NCBI GenBank assembly: GCA_030710605.1
Contig: CP092872.1
Span: 2,958,757-3,022,756 of the forward strand
Direction of reading: 5' to 3'
Source of the DNA: Cordylochernes scorpioides
Taxonomy: Eukaryota > Arthropoda > Arachnida > Pseudoscorpiones > Chernetidae
DNA: 64,000 nt
The notes beneath the pieces were generated by a model. It did not search any database, was not told the origin of the DNA, and saw only the letters and a program-made list of their open reading frames with translations. This document shows positions 1 through 10,740 of the stretch, in pieces. The stretch's first letter is position 1. Each line of letters opens with the position of its first letter. The position numbers were made by a program, and so were the translations under genes.

Positions 1-241
1 AAAAATTCATAGAGTATTGTTTATTTGACAGATTTATTTACAGAAAATGCTTACATTCATGAAATCTGTGTTTGAAACAGAATTATTCATCTTTTCTTTT
101 GTCAACATGACTGTGATAAGTTTATATCTCAAAATATTCCATTAACATCATAAAGGAAAAACAAATAGGCCTTAATATTAAGATTGCATTATCAAATTAT
201 AAAATTTATTTTTTCCTGTTTACAAGTATAGACTAGACAAA

Positions 242-718
242 ATGACCAAAACCATCTGGCTGTTAACCTCAGATGGAAAGAAAATAGATGTTGATATTGA
301 GATTGCCTCCAAATCAGGCTATATTACTGAAATGCTGGAAGTTTTCGACCCAGAAAAGGAACTGATTGCTGTTCCTCAAGTGGACTCCAAGATGCTTGGT
401 TTTATCTTAGAATGGATTGTCCATCACAAGGATGATCCACCATTTCAGAAAGATGTAGTCCGACTTCCACACGCTCAAGAAGTATTCTCAGAATGGGACA
501 CTCAGTTTCTAGAGAAGGCTGTTGAAATCCTTGTTGAAATGTATTACATCAGTAACCAGTTAGTTATCCCCGCTCTAGAAGATCTTATTGCCAGGAAACT
601 TTCTGACGTTGTCGGGGCAGAATCGATTCTAGAAAAAATGGAAAAAGAAGTCCAACCAGGTTATTTCGATTTTATAAAAAAGTTTTTTGTTTTTTTTTAT
701 GTATTATATTTTCATTGA
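242..718 (+). CDS. Skp1-like protein, copy 1 (inverted-repeat left arm)
   Basis: Intronless ORF of 158 residues. Skp1 is the adaptor that bridges cullin-1 and F-box proteins in SCF ubiquitin ligases in nucleus and cytosol. Family features visible: a BTB/POZ-type start (LLTSDGKKIDVDIEIA, about residues 7-22), the Skp1 signature HHKDDPPF at 61-68, the WDTQFL motif at 85-90, and a helix with IPALEDL at 109-115 like the F-box-contacting region. It lacks the canonical NDFTPEEE...W tail: after about residue 145 it becomes Phe/Tyr-rich and stops, so F-box binding may be altered. The ATG lies just after an AT-rich leader, and no in-frame upstream ATG extends it. A near-identical copy sits inverted at 7196-7672. 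Conservation of the reading frame in both arms suggests a recent duplication or function; expression is unknown. Confidence 0.85.
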   Translation: MTKTIWLLTSDGKKIDVDIEIASKSGYITEMLEVFDPEKELIAVPQVDSKMLGFILEWIVHHKDDPPFQKDVVRLPHAQEVFSEWDTQFLEKAVEILVEMYYISNQLVIPALEDLIARKLSDVVGAESILEKMEKEVQPGYFDFIKKFFVFFYVLYFH

Positions 719-1017
719 GATTGTTATCATCATCGTTTGCTGTATAAATACTTTGTTTTTAATTAAAATGAGTGGTATACAAAAATAACTTGCGTTGCGT
801 CATTATATTTTAAATTAGATACATAATAGGTTTTAAACTGAATAAATTATATGTGTAGTGCTAAAATTAACATCTAAGTATCCCAAGTTCCTGGAGTGTA
901 TCCATAGATTGCCAACTACCTGTGCAAATTGAATTATTTGAACAATATGTATATATTATTTTATTTTCTAAAATAAATAAACAAAGAATTTATATATTAA
1001 TTCAGAAAATTCTCTAA

Positions 1018-1470
1018 GTTCCAAAATAACTTTATTAGGTGCCGCTCAAAAAGAGAAACCAAGATTTTTATTTCAATTTAAAACGCTATGTCCCCTTAGG
1101 GAACCTTGCGCTGTCATACATGTATGCCTTTACATTTGTCTTATTTTCTTCTTTTTTTTTCTCTCTCTTTCTCATTGTTAATATCATATGGCAATTCTAT
1201 TCACGGTCTAAAGATCCACATATCTACAATGGAAGAAATGGTTATATACATGAGGGTTCATTTATAATTATATTTTTATTGGTGTCTTTGGGAATCTTGT
1301 TTTGAGGAGGTTTTTTTTATATTCAAAGTGAGTTTCTTTTTTTCCATTTTTCGTCCTTTTGGCTTAGTTGATGAATAGAGAATTTGTTTTGGTTTTAAAT
1401 TTCTTTTTTTTTTCCCTTGTTCCGTATTTGTGGCTTCCTTGAAAGTGACTAATTCTTAACGGTATCTATT
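1018..1470 (-). repeat. LINE 3'-end family fragment (GAGCGGCACC family)
   Basis: On the minus strand this ends with CTCTTTTTGAGCGGCACC followed by TAATAAAGTTATT, the same terminal sequence as at 6440-6900, 56723-56847 and 60673-60982. The last two copies have clear TSDs. The predicted 88-residue ORF inside it is low-complexity and is not considered a gene. The 5' limit is approximate. Confidence 0.6.
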
Positions 1471-1746
1471 GACCCATTGAAAAATTAGAAATCACTAAGT
1501 GAGATTAACCTATACATATTCTTCATTGTAAAAATCATGACCTGAGTTTTTCTTTTTGAGTGGATTCCAATAGAGCTAGTTTTGAAGGGTTGGGGGTTAA
1601 AACTTCAGAATGACACGGCAAATTGCAACTCGTGGAGAAATCTTAAGGAAGTAGAAAGTGATGTCGCGGAAAGTTTTTTTTTTTTTTTTCGAAAAAGACA
1701 GAGGCAATTTTGTTCACACTTGGTTATCTCGTGTATCTTCAATAAA

Positions 1747-1846
1747 NNNNNNNNNNNNNNNNNNNNNNNNNNNNNNNNNNNNNNNNNNNNNNNNNNNNNN
1801 NNNNNNNNNNNNNNNNNNNNNNNNNNNNNNNNNNNNNNNNNNNNNN
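1747..1846. other. Assembly gap of 100 Ns
   Basis: Exactly 100 undetermined bases, a conventional placeholder length. It falls where the left arm enters the 118-bp repeat family, so an unresolved tandem array is the likely reason. The distance between the arms is therefore unknown. Confidence 0.98.
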
Positions 1847-2260
1847 GCACAAGTGTATAATATCTCAAGGGGATTACTTTGAAGGGGACAAAATAGGTAT
1901 TCATGAATAAATAAATAATTTTTGAAAAAACACAAAAGTCGCGATATCTTTTGAACACACCTCGTATTTCCTTTACTTGAAATTTCTGAAGAGGCTGCAT
2001 GGGTCATGGACATAGAAACTCATTCCTAAGTCATCTTGTTTTTGATGATTGTATAACTTCCTTCTTCTTATTTCTTATCTCCACTCAATCATATTAAGGT
2101 ATCAAGCTTGTAAAGCTTGAGGCTTTTGATGGTGTCTGCTGGGGAAGAGTAGAGCTCATCAATGGATGAGTCAATAATGTGTTTTGGGGTTGTATAACTA
2201 ATATTTTATAATCACCAGTCTATTATAATTATTTATTTTGCTTATCTTTAATACACGTGG
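1847..2260. other. No gene recognised
   Basis: AT-rich sequence after the gap. I see no coding region, tRNA or recognisable repeat end in it. Confidence 0.5.
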
Positions 2261-2303
2261 CTATGATAATAATGGTGGGTAGAAGTAGGCGACTGCTTTT
2301 ACT

Positions 2304-2313
2304 GTTAGTACAC
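2304..2313. repeat. Left target-site duplication of jockey-like LINE
   Basis: The 10 bases gttagtacac occur here and again at 3411-3420, exactly flanking the element. Confidence 0.9.
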
Positions 2314-3410
2314 TTTTGCGAAAGCATTTGATAAAGTTTGGCATAATGGCCTTATAAAGAAACTCACAAAACACCAGTTTCCAAGTGACATTATCAATTT
2401 TATGCAGAATTATCTACAGGGCAGGACATTTTTAGTCAAGCAAGGAAATTTTATAACTGAACCAAAGCCAATCCAGACTGGAGTACCTCAAGGCTCTATC
2501 CTCGGACCCTACCTTTTCAATATTTACATTAATTACATCCCACTGCACTCTAAATGTAAACTTAAGCTCTTCGCAGATGACACAGAAATTTTATTTAACT
2601 CTAAATTAGTCGACCTATTGGTTACTCAGCTTCAGAATTACCTAAATGACATAATCAAATGGTGCGATGAGTGGAAACTAGACATTAACCCAACTAAGAC
2701 TCAAGCAATAGTTTTTCCCCCAAGAGATAACAAAAATTCAAGCCACAAACCAACTTGACAGTAAACTCAAGCACTATTAGTTGGACCGACCATGCCAAGT
2801 ACCTTGGTGTCACTTTGGATTCGAAATTAAAATTTAACCTACATGTCCAAAACACCATAAGAAAGGCAAAGATAGCCAAAATATCTCTATCAAGCCTGCT
2901 TAATTTTAAAAGTAATTTAACAACAAAGCATAAATTCACGTTGTACAAAACCTGTATTCTACCCATCATCACGTACGCACTACCAGCCTGGGGCAAATAT
3001 ATCACACCTACGGATAAAAAAAGAATAGATGCCTTCATGAGGATTTGCTTACGAATCACTATAGGAGCCCCATTCAATCTTTCAAACAAAATTCTCAAAG
3101 AAGATCTCAACCAGCCTAATATAGAAGAGATTTATCAAGACTCTGCGACAAGACTATTCACGCAATTTCAAAAATCATCAAATCCAACTATACAAGAAAT
3201 TGTACAAAATCAAGGTGACCTCAGCCACCGAATCCGACGACCTGGACCCAATGGCTAGCTGACAGCCAAACACCCAACAACTGCCCTCCTGTAAGGTTCG
3301 GGGGGCCACTCCAGCATTACAACTCGCCATGTGTAAATAATCTGGACAAGGTGACTCGCGAGCTGTGCTCGAATGTAACACCTGCAAATTGAGATGAAAT
3401 AAATAAAATG
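2314..3410 (+). mobile_element. 5'-truncated jockey-like non-LTR retrotransposon
   Basis: Starts abruptly inside the reverse transcriptase domain and ends with a short tail (GAGATGAAATAAATAAAATG). A perfect 10-bp TSD flanks it. Abrupt 5' truncation, an intact 3' end and a TSD are what target-primed reverse transcription leaves. The insertion hit a SINE-like repeat. Confidence 0.88.
2315..3258 (+). pseudogene. Reverse transcriptase fragment, jockey-like
   Basis: Two overlapping reading frames hold one broken protein. The first (2315-2758) opens inside the palm with AFDKVWH, then GVPQGSILGPYLFN and the catalytic LFADDTEI (AFDxVWH, PQGSxLGP and FADD are typical of jockey/CR1-type enzymes), then the LDINPTKTQ motif. 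A one-base frameshift near 2756 moves to the second frame (2755-3258) with YLGVTLDSKL and the thumb/C-terminal region ITYALPAWG. The fingers domain, the endonuclease and ORF1 are missing through 5' truncation, so it cannot be autonomous. Confidence 0.85.
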
Positions 3411-3683
3411 GTTAGTACACCACATGTCTACACATGTGAAAAGCAGTTCGACTTTGCACTTACAAATGTGCCGGAGACCAGTTTGGTTACTTGCACTCGT
3501 TGGTGGGGTTGGACTTTTGCAAGAATCGGGCGCCTCTGGAGCATTTTTTTTTTATAAAAAAAAAAAAAAAAAAGTGCCCAATGCGGTAATCGAACCCGAG
3601 TCATAGCGGTCGGACACCAACGGTTTATACGATCCTTCCACCGACCCCCGTATATTATAATATATAATTATTGTTATTATATA

Positions 3684-4036
3684 TCTATATATATAAAAAT
3701 CAATGTTTGTTTGTTTGTATGTCCGGTATACAAATTCGCAGTAGTTCACTAATTCAAACCAAAATTTCCATACATAGGAAAAAAAAATACGGGGAAGACG
3801 ATAGGCTATTTTAAAAAAATATATAAATCAATTATTAAAACTATATATTCAAATTATTCTACTTAGCTCACGAACAGCGCCCTCTATCAAAGATTAGATT
3901 AAATTATGCTGATGCAAACAAATAGATAATGCTAATAACAAACAATTATTTAAAAAAAATCTTATCTAAATATATATCACTCGGGTAGATATGCACACGG
4001 GTCAATCCTGGGGCGAAGCCCGGGTCACCCGTCTAG
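3684..4036 (+). mobile_element. Short non-autonomous Helitron
   Basis: Starts with TCTATATATATAAAAATC directly after an A and ends with a GC-rich hairpin (GGGCGAAGCCCGGGTC) and CTAG directly before a T. Helitrons have 5'-TC and CTRR-3' ends, a subterminal hairpin and insert between A and T. At 353 bp it encodes nothing. Confidence 0.82.
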
Positions 4037-4793
4037 TATGTTATATATAACATATTATATGTTACCTGTAATTATTATTATAAATTAGAGTCTACCATAA
4101 GAGACCGCTAAGAGCTCTCTTGGAGGGTCTCTTAAAATAGGTCCTGTCAAGTAAGAAAAAGTCATGAGTTTTTCATCCCAAAGTAGCGTCTCTGATGAGA
4201 GATCACCTCTAGGAGTGACCTGGATTAGCTATGTTTTAAGTGACGTCATGGAAGACTTATTTGCATATTGCATACTACATATATATATTTTATGCCTTGT
4301 TATCTTTCATGAAAATATGTGTTTTGCAATAAAATAGAATGCCGTGTCATTGTGAAGTTTCTATTTCCTATTTTTAAATGAGATTTTGGTGAAGATAGTG
4401 AGTGTGTATTAAGGAAGATAAGCTGAAGATTGCAGATCAGAACATGGATGCTGTGGATGAAATTTTCCACGACTGACTTCAACCGCCGTGTAAAAGCTAA
4501 GAATTCTCTCCAAGAAGACAATATCCTTATAGATGCTATGTTGTTAAAGCCGCATTCAAGACGCTAAGTGAAACCTTGACTGAAATACCCAAGTTCCACA
4601 TCAGTAGAAACAAAACTTACAAGCTGTGGGTCGCAGTTACTATAAGGAAGGAAGGGCTATAGAGTAGAATATTTTTTAAAATCGCAATTAAAATATTATT
4701 AATTTCTATATTTTGTTACACTCAAAGAATCTTTATCTTAATGACTTTATGTTTTTATCTTATAAATTATTTGAGTATGTTTTGCATCAAAAT
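4037..4793. other. No gene recognised
   Basis: AT-rich. It contains GAGAGACC/GGTCTCT-type short inverted sequences at about 4100-4210 and no supported coding region. Confidence 0.45.
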
Positions 4794-6200
4794 ACACTCA
4801 TGGAAAAAGAAAAACTTAAGGAAGTTGTACCTTTTAGCATGTATATCGGGATTCAGACAATAACTCTGAAAGATATTACAGTAACCTTTATTGAAGACAC
4901 ACGAGATAACCAATATACACTCATGGACAAAACTTAAGGAAGTTGTACCTTTCAGCATGTATATCGGGATTCAGACAATAACTATGAAAGATATTACAGT
5001 GACCTTTATTGAAGACATACGAGATAACCAAGATACACTCATGGACAAAACTTAAGGAAGTTGTACCTTTTAGCATGTATATCGGGATTCAGACAATAAA
5101 TCTGAAAGATATTACAGTGACCTTTAATGAAGACACACGAGATAACCAATATACACTCATGAACAAAACTTAAGGAAGTTGTACCTTTTAGCATGTATAT
5201 CGGGATTGAGACAATAACTCTAAAAGATATTACAATGACCTTTATTGAAGACACACGAGATAACCAATATACACTCATGGACAAAACTTAAGGAAGTTGT
5301 ACCTTTCAGCATGTATATCGGGATTCAGACAATAACTCTAAAAGATATTACAATGACCTTTATTGAAGATACACGAGATAACCAATATGCACTCATGGAC
5401 AAAACTTAAGGAAGTTGTACCTTTCAGCATGTATATCGGGATTCAGACAATAACTATGAAAGATATTACAGTGACCTTTATTGAAGATACACAAGATAAC
5501 CAATATACACTCATGGACAAAACTCAAGGAAGTTTTATCATGTATAACGGGATTCAGACAATAACCCTGAAATATATTACAGTGACCTTTATTGAAGATA
5601 CACGAGATAACCAATATACACTCATGGACAAAATTTAAGGAAGTTGTACCTTTTAGCATGTATATCGGGATTCAGAGAATAACTCTGAAATATATTTCAG
5701 TGACCTTTATTGAAGACATACGAGATAACCAATATACACTCATGGACAAAATTTAAGGAAGTTGTACCTTTTAGCATGTATATCGGGATTCAGACAATAA
5801 CTCTGAAAGATATTACAGTGACCTTTAATGAAGACACACGAGATAACCAATATACACTCATGGACAAAACTTAAGGAAGTTGTACCTTTTAGCATGTATA
5901 TCGGGATTGAGACAATAACTCTAAAAGATATTACAATGACCTTTATTGAAGATACACGAGATAACCAATATGCACTCATGGACAAAACTTAAGGAAGTTG
6001 TACCTTTCAGCATGTATATCGGGATTCAGACAATAACTTTGAAAGATATTACAGTGACCTTTATTGAAGATACACAAGATAACCAATTTACACTCATGGA
6101 CAAAACTCAAGGAAGTTTTATCATGTATAACGGGATTCAGACAATAACTCTGAAATATATTACAGTGATCTTTATTGAAGATACACGAGATAACCAAGTG
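4794..6200. repeat. 118-bp tandem repeat with 583-bp higher-order unit
   Basis: About twelve units. Their common start ACACTCATGGACAAAACTT recurs near 4794, 4917, 5035, 5153, 5271, 5389, 5507, 5618, 5736, 5854, 5972 and 6090: spacing is 118 bp except for a 123-bp first unit and a 7-bp-deleted unit at 5507. The deleted variant and its neighbours recur 583 bp later (5389/5972, 5507/6090), so a five-unit block was itself duplicated. Long ORFs on both strands here are repeat artefacts. Each unit starts with a sequence like the terminal repeat of the MITE at 30847-30970. Confidence 0.93.
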
Positions 6201-7912
6201 TGAACAAAATTGCCTCTGTCTTTTTCGAAAAAAAAAAAAAACTTTCCGCGACATCACTTTCTACTTCCTTAAGATTTCTCCACGAGTTGCAATTTGCCGT
6301 GTCATTCTGAAGTTTTAACCCCCAACCCTTCAAAACTAGCTCTATTGGAATCCACTCAAAAAGAAAAACTCAGGTCATGATTTTTACAATGAAGAATATG
6401 TATAGGTTAATCTCACTTAGTGATTTCTAATTTTTCAATGGGTCAATAGATACCGTTAAGAATTAGTCACTTTCAAGGAAGCCACAAATACGGAACAAGG
6501 GAAAAAAAAAGAAATTTAAAACCAAAACAAATTCTCTATTCATCAACTAAGCCAAAAGGACGAAAAATGGAAAAAAGAAACTCACTTTGAATATAAAAAA
6601 AACCTCCTCAAAACAAGATTCCCAAAGACACCAATAAAAATATAATTATAAATGAACCCTCATGTATATAACCATTTCTTCCATTGTAGATATGTGGATC
6701 TTTAGACCGTGAATAGAATTGCCATATGATATTAACAATGAGAAAGAGAGAGAAAAAAAAAAGAAGAAAATAAGACAAATGTAAAGGCATACATGTATGA
6801 CAGCGCAAGGTTCCCTAAGGGGACATAGCGTTTTAAATTGAAATAAAAATCTTGGTTTCTCTTTTTGAGCGGCACCTAATAAAGTTATTTTGGAACTTAG
6901 AGAATTTTCTGAATTAATATATAAATTCTTTGTTTATTTATTTTAGAAAATAAAATAATATATACATATTGTTCAAATAATTCAATTTGCACAGGTAGTT
7001 GGCAATCTATGGATACACTCCAGGAACTTGGGATACTTAGATGTTAATTTTAGCACTACACATATAATTTATTCAGTTTAAAACCTATTATGTATCTAAT
7101 TTAAAATATAATGACGCAACGCAAGTTATTTTTGCATACCACTCATTTTAATTAAAAACAAAGTATTTATACAGCAAACGATGATGATAACAATCTCAAT
7201 GAAAATATAATACATAACAAAACCCTAAACACTTTTTTATAAAATCGAAATAACCTGGTTGGACTTCTTTTTCCATTTTTTCTAGAATCGATTCTGCCCC
7301 GACAACGTCAGAAAGTTTCCTGGCAATAAGATCTTCTAGAGCGGGGATAACTAACTGGTTACTGATGTAATACATTTCAACAAGGATTTCAACAGCCTTC
7401 TCTAGAAACTGAGTGTCCCATTCTGAGAATATTTCTTGAGCGTGTGGAAGTCGGACTACATCTTTCTGAAATGGTGGATCATCCTTGTGATGGACAATCC
7501 ATTCTAAGATAAAACCAAGCATCTTGGAGTCCACTTGAGGAACAGCAATTAGTTCCTTTTCTGGGTCGAAAATTTCCAGCATTTCAGTAATATAGCCTGA
7601 TTTGGAGGCAATCTCAATATCAACATCTATTTTCTTTCCATCTGAGGTTAACAGCCAGATGGTTTTGCTCATTTTGTCTAGTCTATGCTTGTAAAAAGGA
7701 AAAAATAAATTTTATAATTTGATAATACACTCTTAATATTAAGGTCTATTTGTTTTTCCTTTATGATGTTAATGAAATATTTTGAGATATAAACTTATCA
7801 CAGTCATGTTGACAAAAGAAAAGATGAATAATTCTGTTTCAAACACAGATTTCATGAATGTAATCATTTTCTGTAAATAAATCTGTCAATAAACAATACT
7901 CTATGAATTTTT
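6171..7912 (-). repeat. Right arm of large inverted repeat
   Basis: Reverse complement of 1-1746. Its inner edge lies inside the last unit of the 118-bp array, so the array adjoins this arm directly. It also holds the GAGCGGCACC LINE-tail copy at about 6440-6900. Confidence 0.93.
7196..7672 (-). CDS. Skp1-like protein, copy 2 (inverted-repeat right arm)
   Basis: Intronless ORF of 158 residues, nearly identical to 242-718. Visible differences are Thr2 to Ser, one Val to Ile in the early BTB region, Val to Ile before FSEWDTQFL, and several changes in the last ten residues. The HHKDDPPF (61-68) and WDTQFL (85-90) motifs are intact. Like its twin it lacks the conserved acidic/Trp C-terminus of canonical Skp1 and ends in an aromatic-rich tail. 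The start is the ATG shared with the twin. It is transcribed towards the tandem array, convergent with copy 1. A role as SCF adaptor or as a competing decoy is inferred from family only. Confidence 0.85.
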   Translation of the reverse strand: MSKTIWLLTSDGKKIDVDIEIASKSGYITEMLEIFDPEKELIAVPQVDSKMLGFILEWIVHHKDDPPFQKDVVRLPHAQEIFSEWDTQFLEKAVEILVEMYYISNQLVIPALEDLIARKLSDVVGAESILEKMEKEVQPGYFDFIKKCLGFCYVLYFH

Positions 7913-8328
7913 AAATAAAAATATGAAATATATTATAAAATATATCATTTAATTTAGTGTGATATATTATATATTTTCTCCTAAAATTTACCCCAGACTT
8001 ATCTATTTATTAGCTTGATTGTCTTTGTTAGGTTTTCCTGGATATAAATTTGATATTTCACCATTAAATGTGAGTTGCTTTAATAATAATAACATTGCGC
8101 GCGCTCTTATTACTGGTACCATTACTGTTATTCCTACATGTACCCTACATATCTTCTTGGAGAATCTGTATACGACTTAAAGTCTTAATAAAACCTTTTT
8201 GTTGTCATTTTTTTAGATTGTTAACCCAGATTCCTGACGCGTACACATCTCTTTTAAAACCATTTTGTTATTATCGGCATTAACAATGTTTATTTAGAGG
8301 ATTTATTTTTTAAATGGTAGTTCATGTA
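7913..8328. other. No gene recognised
   Basis: AT-rich unique-looking sequence outside the right arm. The 62-residue ORF within has no recognisable motif and is not supported. Confidence 0.5.
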
Positions 8329-8506
8329 CAGTACAACCTCCCTGTAAAGGACAACTAATTGCAGAGCTAAGGTGTCCTTTAAGCAGAGATGTCCTCTTAC
8401 TGGAGAGTTGCAAAAAGGTAAAAATGGTAACTTTGCAAATGAAAACTGTCCTTTATAGAGAGGTGATCTCTAGCGTGAGTGTCCTCTTAAGGAGGTTGTT
8501 CTACTG
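8329..8506. mobile_element. Pogo-like MITE, family 1
   Basis: Begins CAGTACAACCTCCCTGTAAA and ends with GGAGGTTGTTCTACTG, flanked on both sides by TA. TA target sites and CAGT...ACTG ends fit pogo/Tigger-type (IS630/Tc1 superfamily) MITEs. A relative lies at 62695-62846. Confidence 0.8.
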
Positions 8507-8539
8507 TAAAAGAAAATTGCGATATCAATCAACAATTCT

Positions 8540-9240
8540 GTCACCGTTTGCTTTTGGTTCAGTGGTAGAATGCTCGCCTGCCACGCGGGCGCCCCAGGTT
8601 CGATTCTTTTTTTTTATATTATTAAAATATATGTGCTTTTCCTGTCTATGTACAGATTTATGGTCTTTGTACACAAGTATACAAGTATGTATACAAGTTA
8701 TTTGCAAATTGCGTTGCAAATTTGCCCTTTCGCTCGCAAGCAGCGCCTCTAGCGGTTAAGATGGGAGGTAATATCAGCTGACCTAATGGACATGTAAAAC
8801 GTGTTTTAACAGGACATAGAGAAAAATCTGGAAAATATATTTTTCGGGTTTTTAATCAAGAAAAATAAATTGACAGGTTCTGGGAAAAAAAATAGTTGTT
8901 TTTTATTCAGAAATTGATGATGACAATACTGCTGTATCATATTTGATTATCAGATACAAAATTATATCCGGAAAAATTCCAAAAAGCAGAGACCACGGGT
9001 GAGGTCAGTTCATTTTTAGTATGCAGGAACAAAATTCTAACAGAAAAACATTCATTCGAGCAGAAGACACAAAGCCAGATCATCTCTTTATAAAAATATC
9101 GCTTCTCAGACACAAAGTTTGGAGCGGGACGTTTCACGAGAATGACATCCACAGCGCCAATTTATAATTGTAACGAATAGTATTTGAATAAAAGCATTTA
9201 ATCGGGTAAAACCCGGGCGTTGCCCGGGTCATTCGGCTAG
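8540..9240 (+). mobile_element. Non-autonomous Helitron carrying a tRNA-Gly-like fragment
   Basis: The 3' end is clear: GGGTAAAACCCGGGCGTTGC hairpin, then CATTCGGCTAG before T at 9241. The body contains the CGCTCGCAAGCAGCGCC segment shared with minus-strand copies at 56603-57477 and 58012-58838. The 5' end is not evident; the position given is the point from which the sequence matches the sibling at 47480-47726. Confidence 0.65.
8550..8606 (+). pseudogene. Truncated tRNA-Gly(GCC)-like sequence
   Basis: Contains GGTTCAGTGGTAGAATGCTC, the CTGCCAC anticodon loop and a T-arm that runs into a T-tract. The 5' acceptor strand is replaced (GCTTTTGG instead of GCATCGGTGG) and the 3' acceptor is missing, so it cannot fold as a tRNA. 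The same altered 5' junction occurs at 47509. Confidence 0.75.
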
Positions 9241-9284
9241 TACTTTTATAAAAATATCTAATAACCTTTTTCAATAAGTTTCTC

Positions 9285-9330
9285 TATTACAAAACACCGC
9301 GATCTTTCGAGCACTCGCTCTCCAACAGGC
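9285..9330 (-). other. Diverged hammerhead-like / foldback-end motif
   Basis: The minus strand reads CCTGTTGGAGAGCGAGTGC then TCGAAAGATCGCGG. This is the same CTGTTG-hairpin-GAAA layout as in the foldbacks at 10965-11555 and 52345-52560. Here it is single and the core differs from the hammerhead consensus. Confidence 0.3.
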
Positions 9331-9570
9331 AATATCACAATCGTGAGTGAGCACGGAGGAGTGAGATTTACTCAATGATGGCTGTTTATGCTTGATTTGG
9401 TGTATGACAGAAAATTTTAGATATTTTTATAAAATGGTAGTTATTGGCGGTTACCCTTTTATATATTTCAAATACTTAATCAAGTACACTGTAAAAAGTT
9501 TATTTTCTAATTTATTAACATTGACAAGCTTTTGAGATAAAGAACTCTTCCATAGGCATTTCTTTAAATA

Positions 9571-9985
9571 CAGTTAAACCTGTCTATAGCGCCCCCTCTT
9601 GGGACTCACCAAAATAGGGTGCTATAGAGATGGGGTGCTATAGACGGGTCACTTTTAATGTAAATCGCATCGTACTACATATTTAAAATCGGGCGCTATA
9701 GACAATTGGCAATTTAAACAATCCTATTGATTCTTTTAATCAAATGTTACAAAGGTGAAAAAATATATAATAAGATAGTAAATAAAGGGCATATAAAGTG
9801 TAGGGGAATATATGTACAAATGTCTTCAGCAAGGAAGACTTCCCCACCTTGAGAGAGTCCTCCTCCAGACAAGGTCTTCTTGAACACTCCTCAGTTCCAC
9901 ACCGAGGAAGTACCTAAAGATGCGCGTTGGACGCTTTCGAGAGGAAGGCGCTTTTTCGAGGGGGCGCTATAGACAGGTTTAACTG
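9571..9985. mobile_element. Pogo-like MITE, family 2
   Basis: Begins CAGTTAAACCTGTCTATAGC after TA and ends with GCTATAGACAGGTTTAACTG. A shorter sibling with intact TA flanks is at 47212-47387. Here the right-hand dinucleotide is TG rather than TA. No transposase is encoded. Confidence 0.8.
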
Positions 9986-10289
9986 TGTATACATTTTTAA
10001 TGTTTAAATGTATACATTTAAAGAAAGGCCTTTAAAAGAGTTCTACAACTTGAAAGCCTGTGCCAATGCTAATAAATTAGAAAAGAAACTTTTTGGTGAA
10101 ATACATTATTAAGTTTTTAAGTTTTTTTTTTATTTTGCAATTTTTTTCTCCAAAAATGCGATGGACTTTTAAATATATATTTTTATTATAGTACTTATAT
10201 TCACATTTATTTTTAAAAGATATTTGTTTGAAAAAAATGTTGACATTTAAGTTTTCGATTATTTTAGATAATTTTATATCAGTTTATAT

Positions 10290-10660
10290 TTATGCTTCTC
10301 CAACAACAAATGATCACTCTAACAGACTGAAAATCAAATTTAATCAAGATTGGCAAAATACCATCAAACACTGCTGGTGCGATGGGAAAACTCCCCTCCT
10401 GAACTCACAACTTAACAGATCAGACTTCACCATGCTTTCCTGTCTTAGAACAGGCCATCTACGTCCAATTATTTTCACAAGTGGATCCAAAACCTTTCCG
10501 AATTGCATCAAATGTCAGGATTCTCCAGCAAGCCCAGAACACATCACATCGGGCATTGCCGAACAGATATCTACACCAGCTGTGGTCATCGAGGCGATAA
10601 AGAGGCCTTCAGGATCTGGTCTAGACTTGATGTCCAGACCTGGGACAAGAAAAAAAAAAT
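10290..10660 (+). pseudogene. LINE C-terminal fragment with zinc-binding motif
   Basis: Within a 169-residue ORF the segment around SCLRTGHLRPIIF and NCIKCQDSPASPEHI resembles the C-terminus after reverse transcriptase in R1/I/jockey-type LINEs (RTGH, then CxxCxxxxxxxxxH). It is followed by an A-rich run at about 10650. No RT core is present, so this is a 3' fragment. The flanking residues of the ORF are not part of it. Confidence 0.6.
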
Positions 10661-10740
10661 TGTGCTGTAATCCATGTTTATTCCCGAAATTTGTTTATAA
10701 AGTGGTTATCGGCGCTTGCATTGTTTACTTTAGATAATAT

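Larger units (their letters stand above)
1..1746 (+). repeat. Left arm of large inverted repeat
   Basis: This stretch reads as the reverse complement of 6171-7912 with only scattered differences. It includes the Skp1-like gene and about 1 kb of downstream sequence. The arm begins at or before the window edge. On its inner side it runs into the first bases of the 118-bp tandem-repeat family and stops at the run of Ns. Small differences between arms (for example codon 2 and the last residues of the Skp1 ORF) argue against a simple assembly mirror, but the adjacent gap leaves that possibility open. Confidence 0.93.
2261..3650 (-). repeat. SINE-like repeat, split by a LINE
   Basis: Two pieces (2261-2303 and 3421-3650) match one continuous sequence found elsewhere, best at 53103-53410 in the opposite orientation. 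On the minus strand the piece near 3583-3650 looks like a tRNA-related head with a B-box-like GGTTCGATTACC. The other end reads CAGTAAAAGCAGTCGCC. The jockey-like insertion at 2314-3410 separates the pieces. Confidence 0.6.

Noticed and set aside
1039-1305. 88-residue hydrophobic ORF in the left arm
   Set aside because: It is antisense to a LINE tail, low-complexity, and the mirror copy keeps only part of it as an ORF.
1582-2013. ORFs spanning the gap
   Set aside because: They read through 100 Ns and have no motif on either side.
4794-6200. CRISPR-like regular repeat spacing
   Set aside because: Whole units are conserved with no variable spacers, in a eukaryotic context.
4713-6257. Many ORFs of 60-93 residues on both strands in the tandem array
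   Set aside because: They repeat the same peptide in register with the 118-bp units and occur on both strands; they come from the repeat, not from genes.
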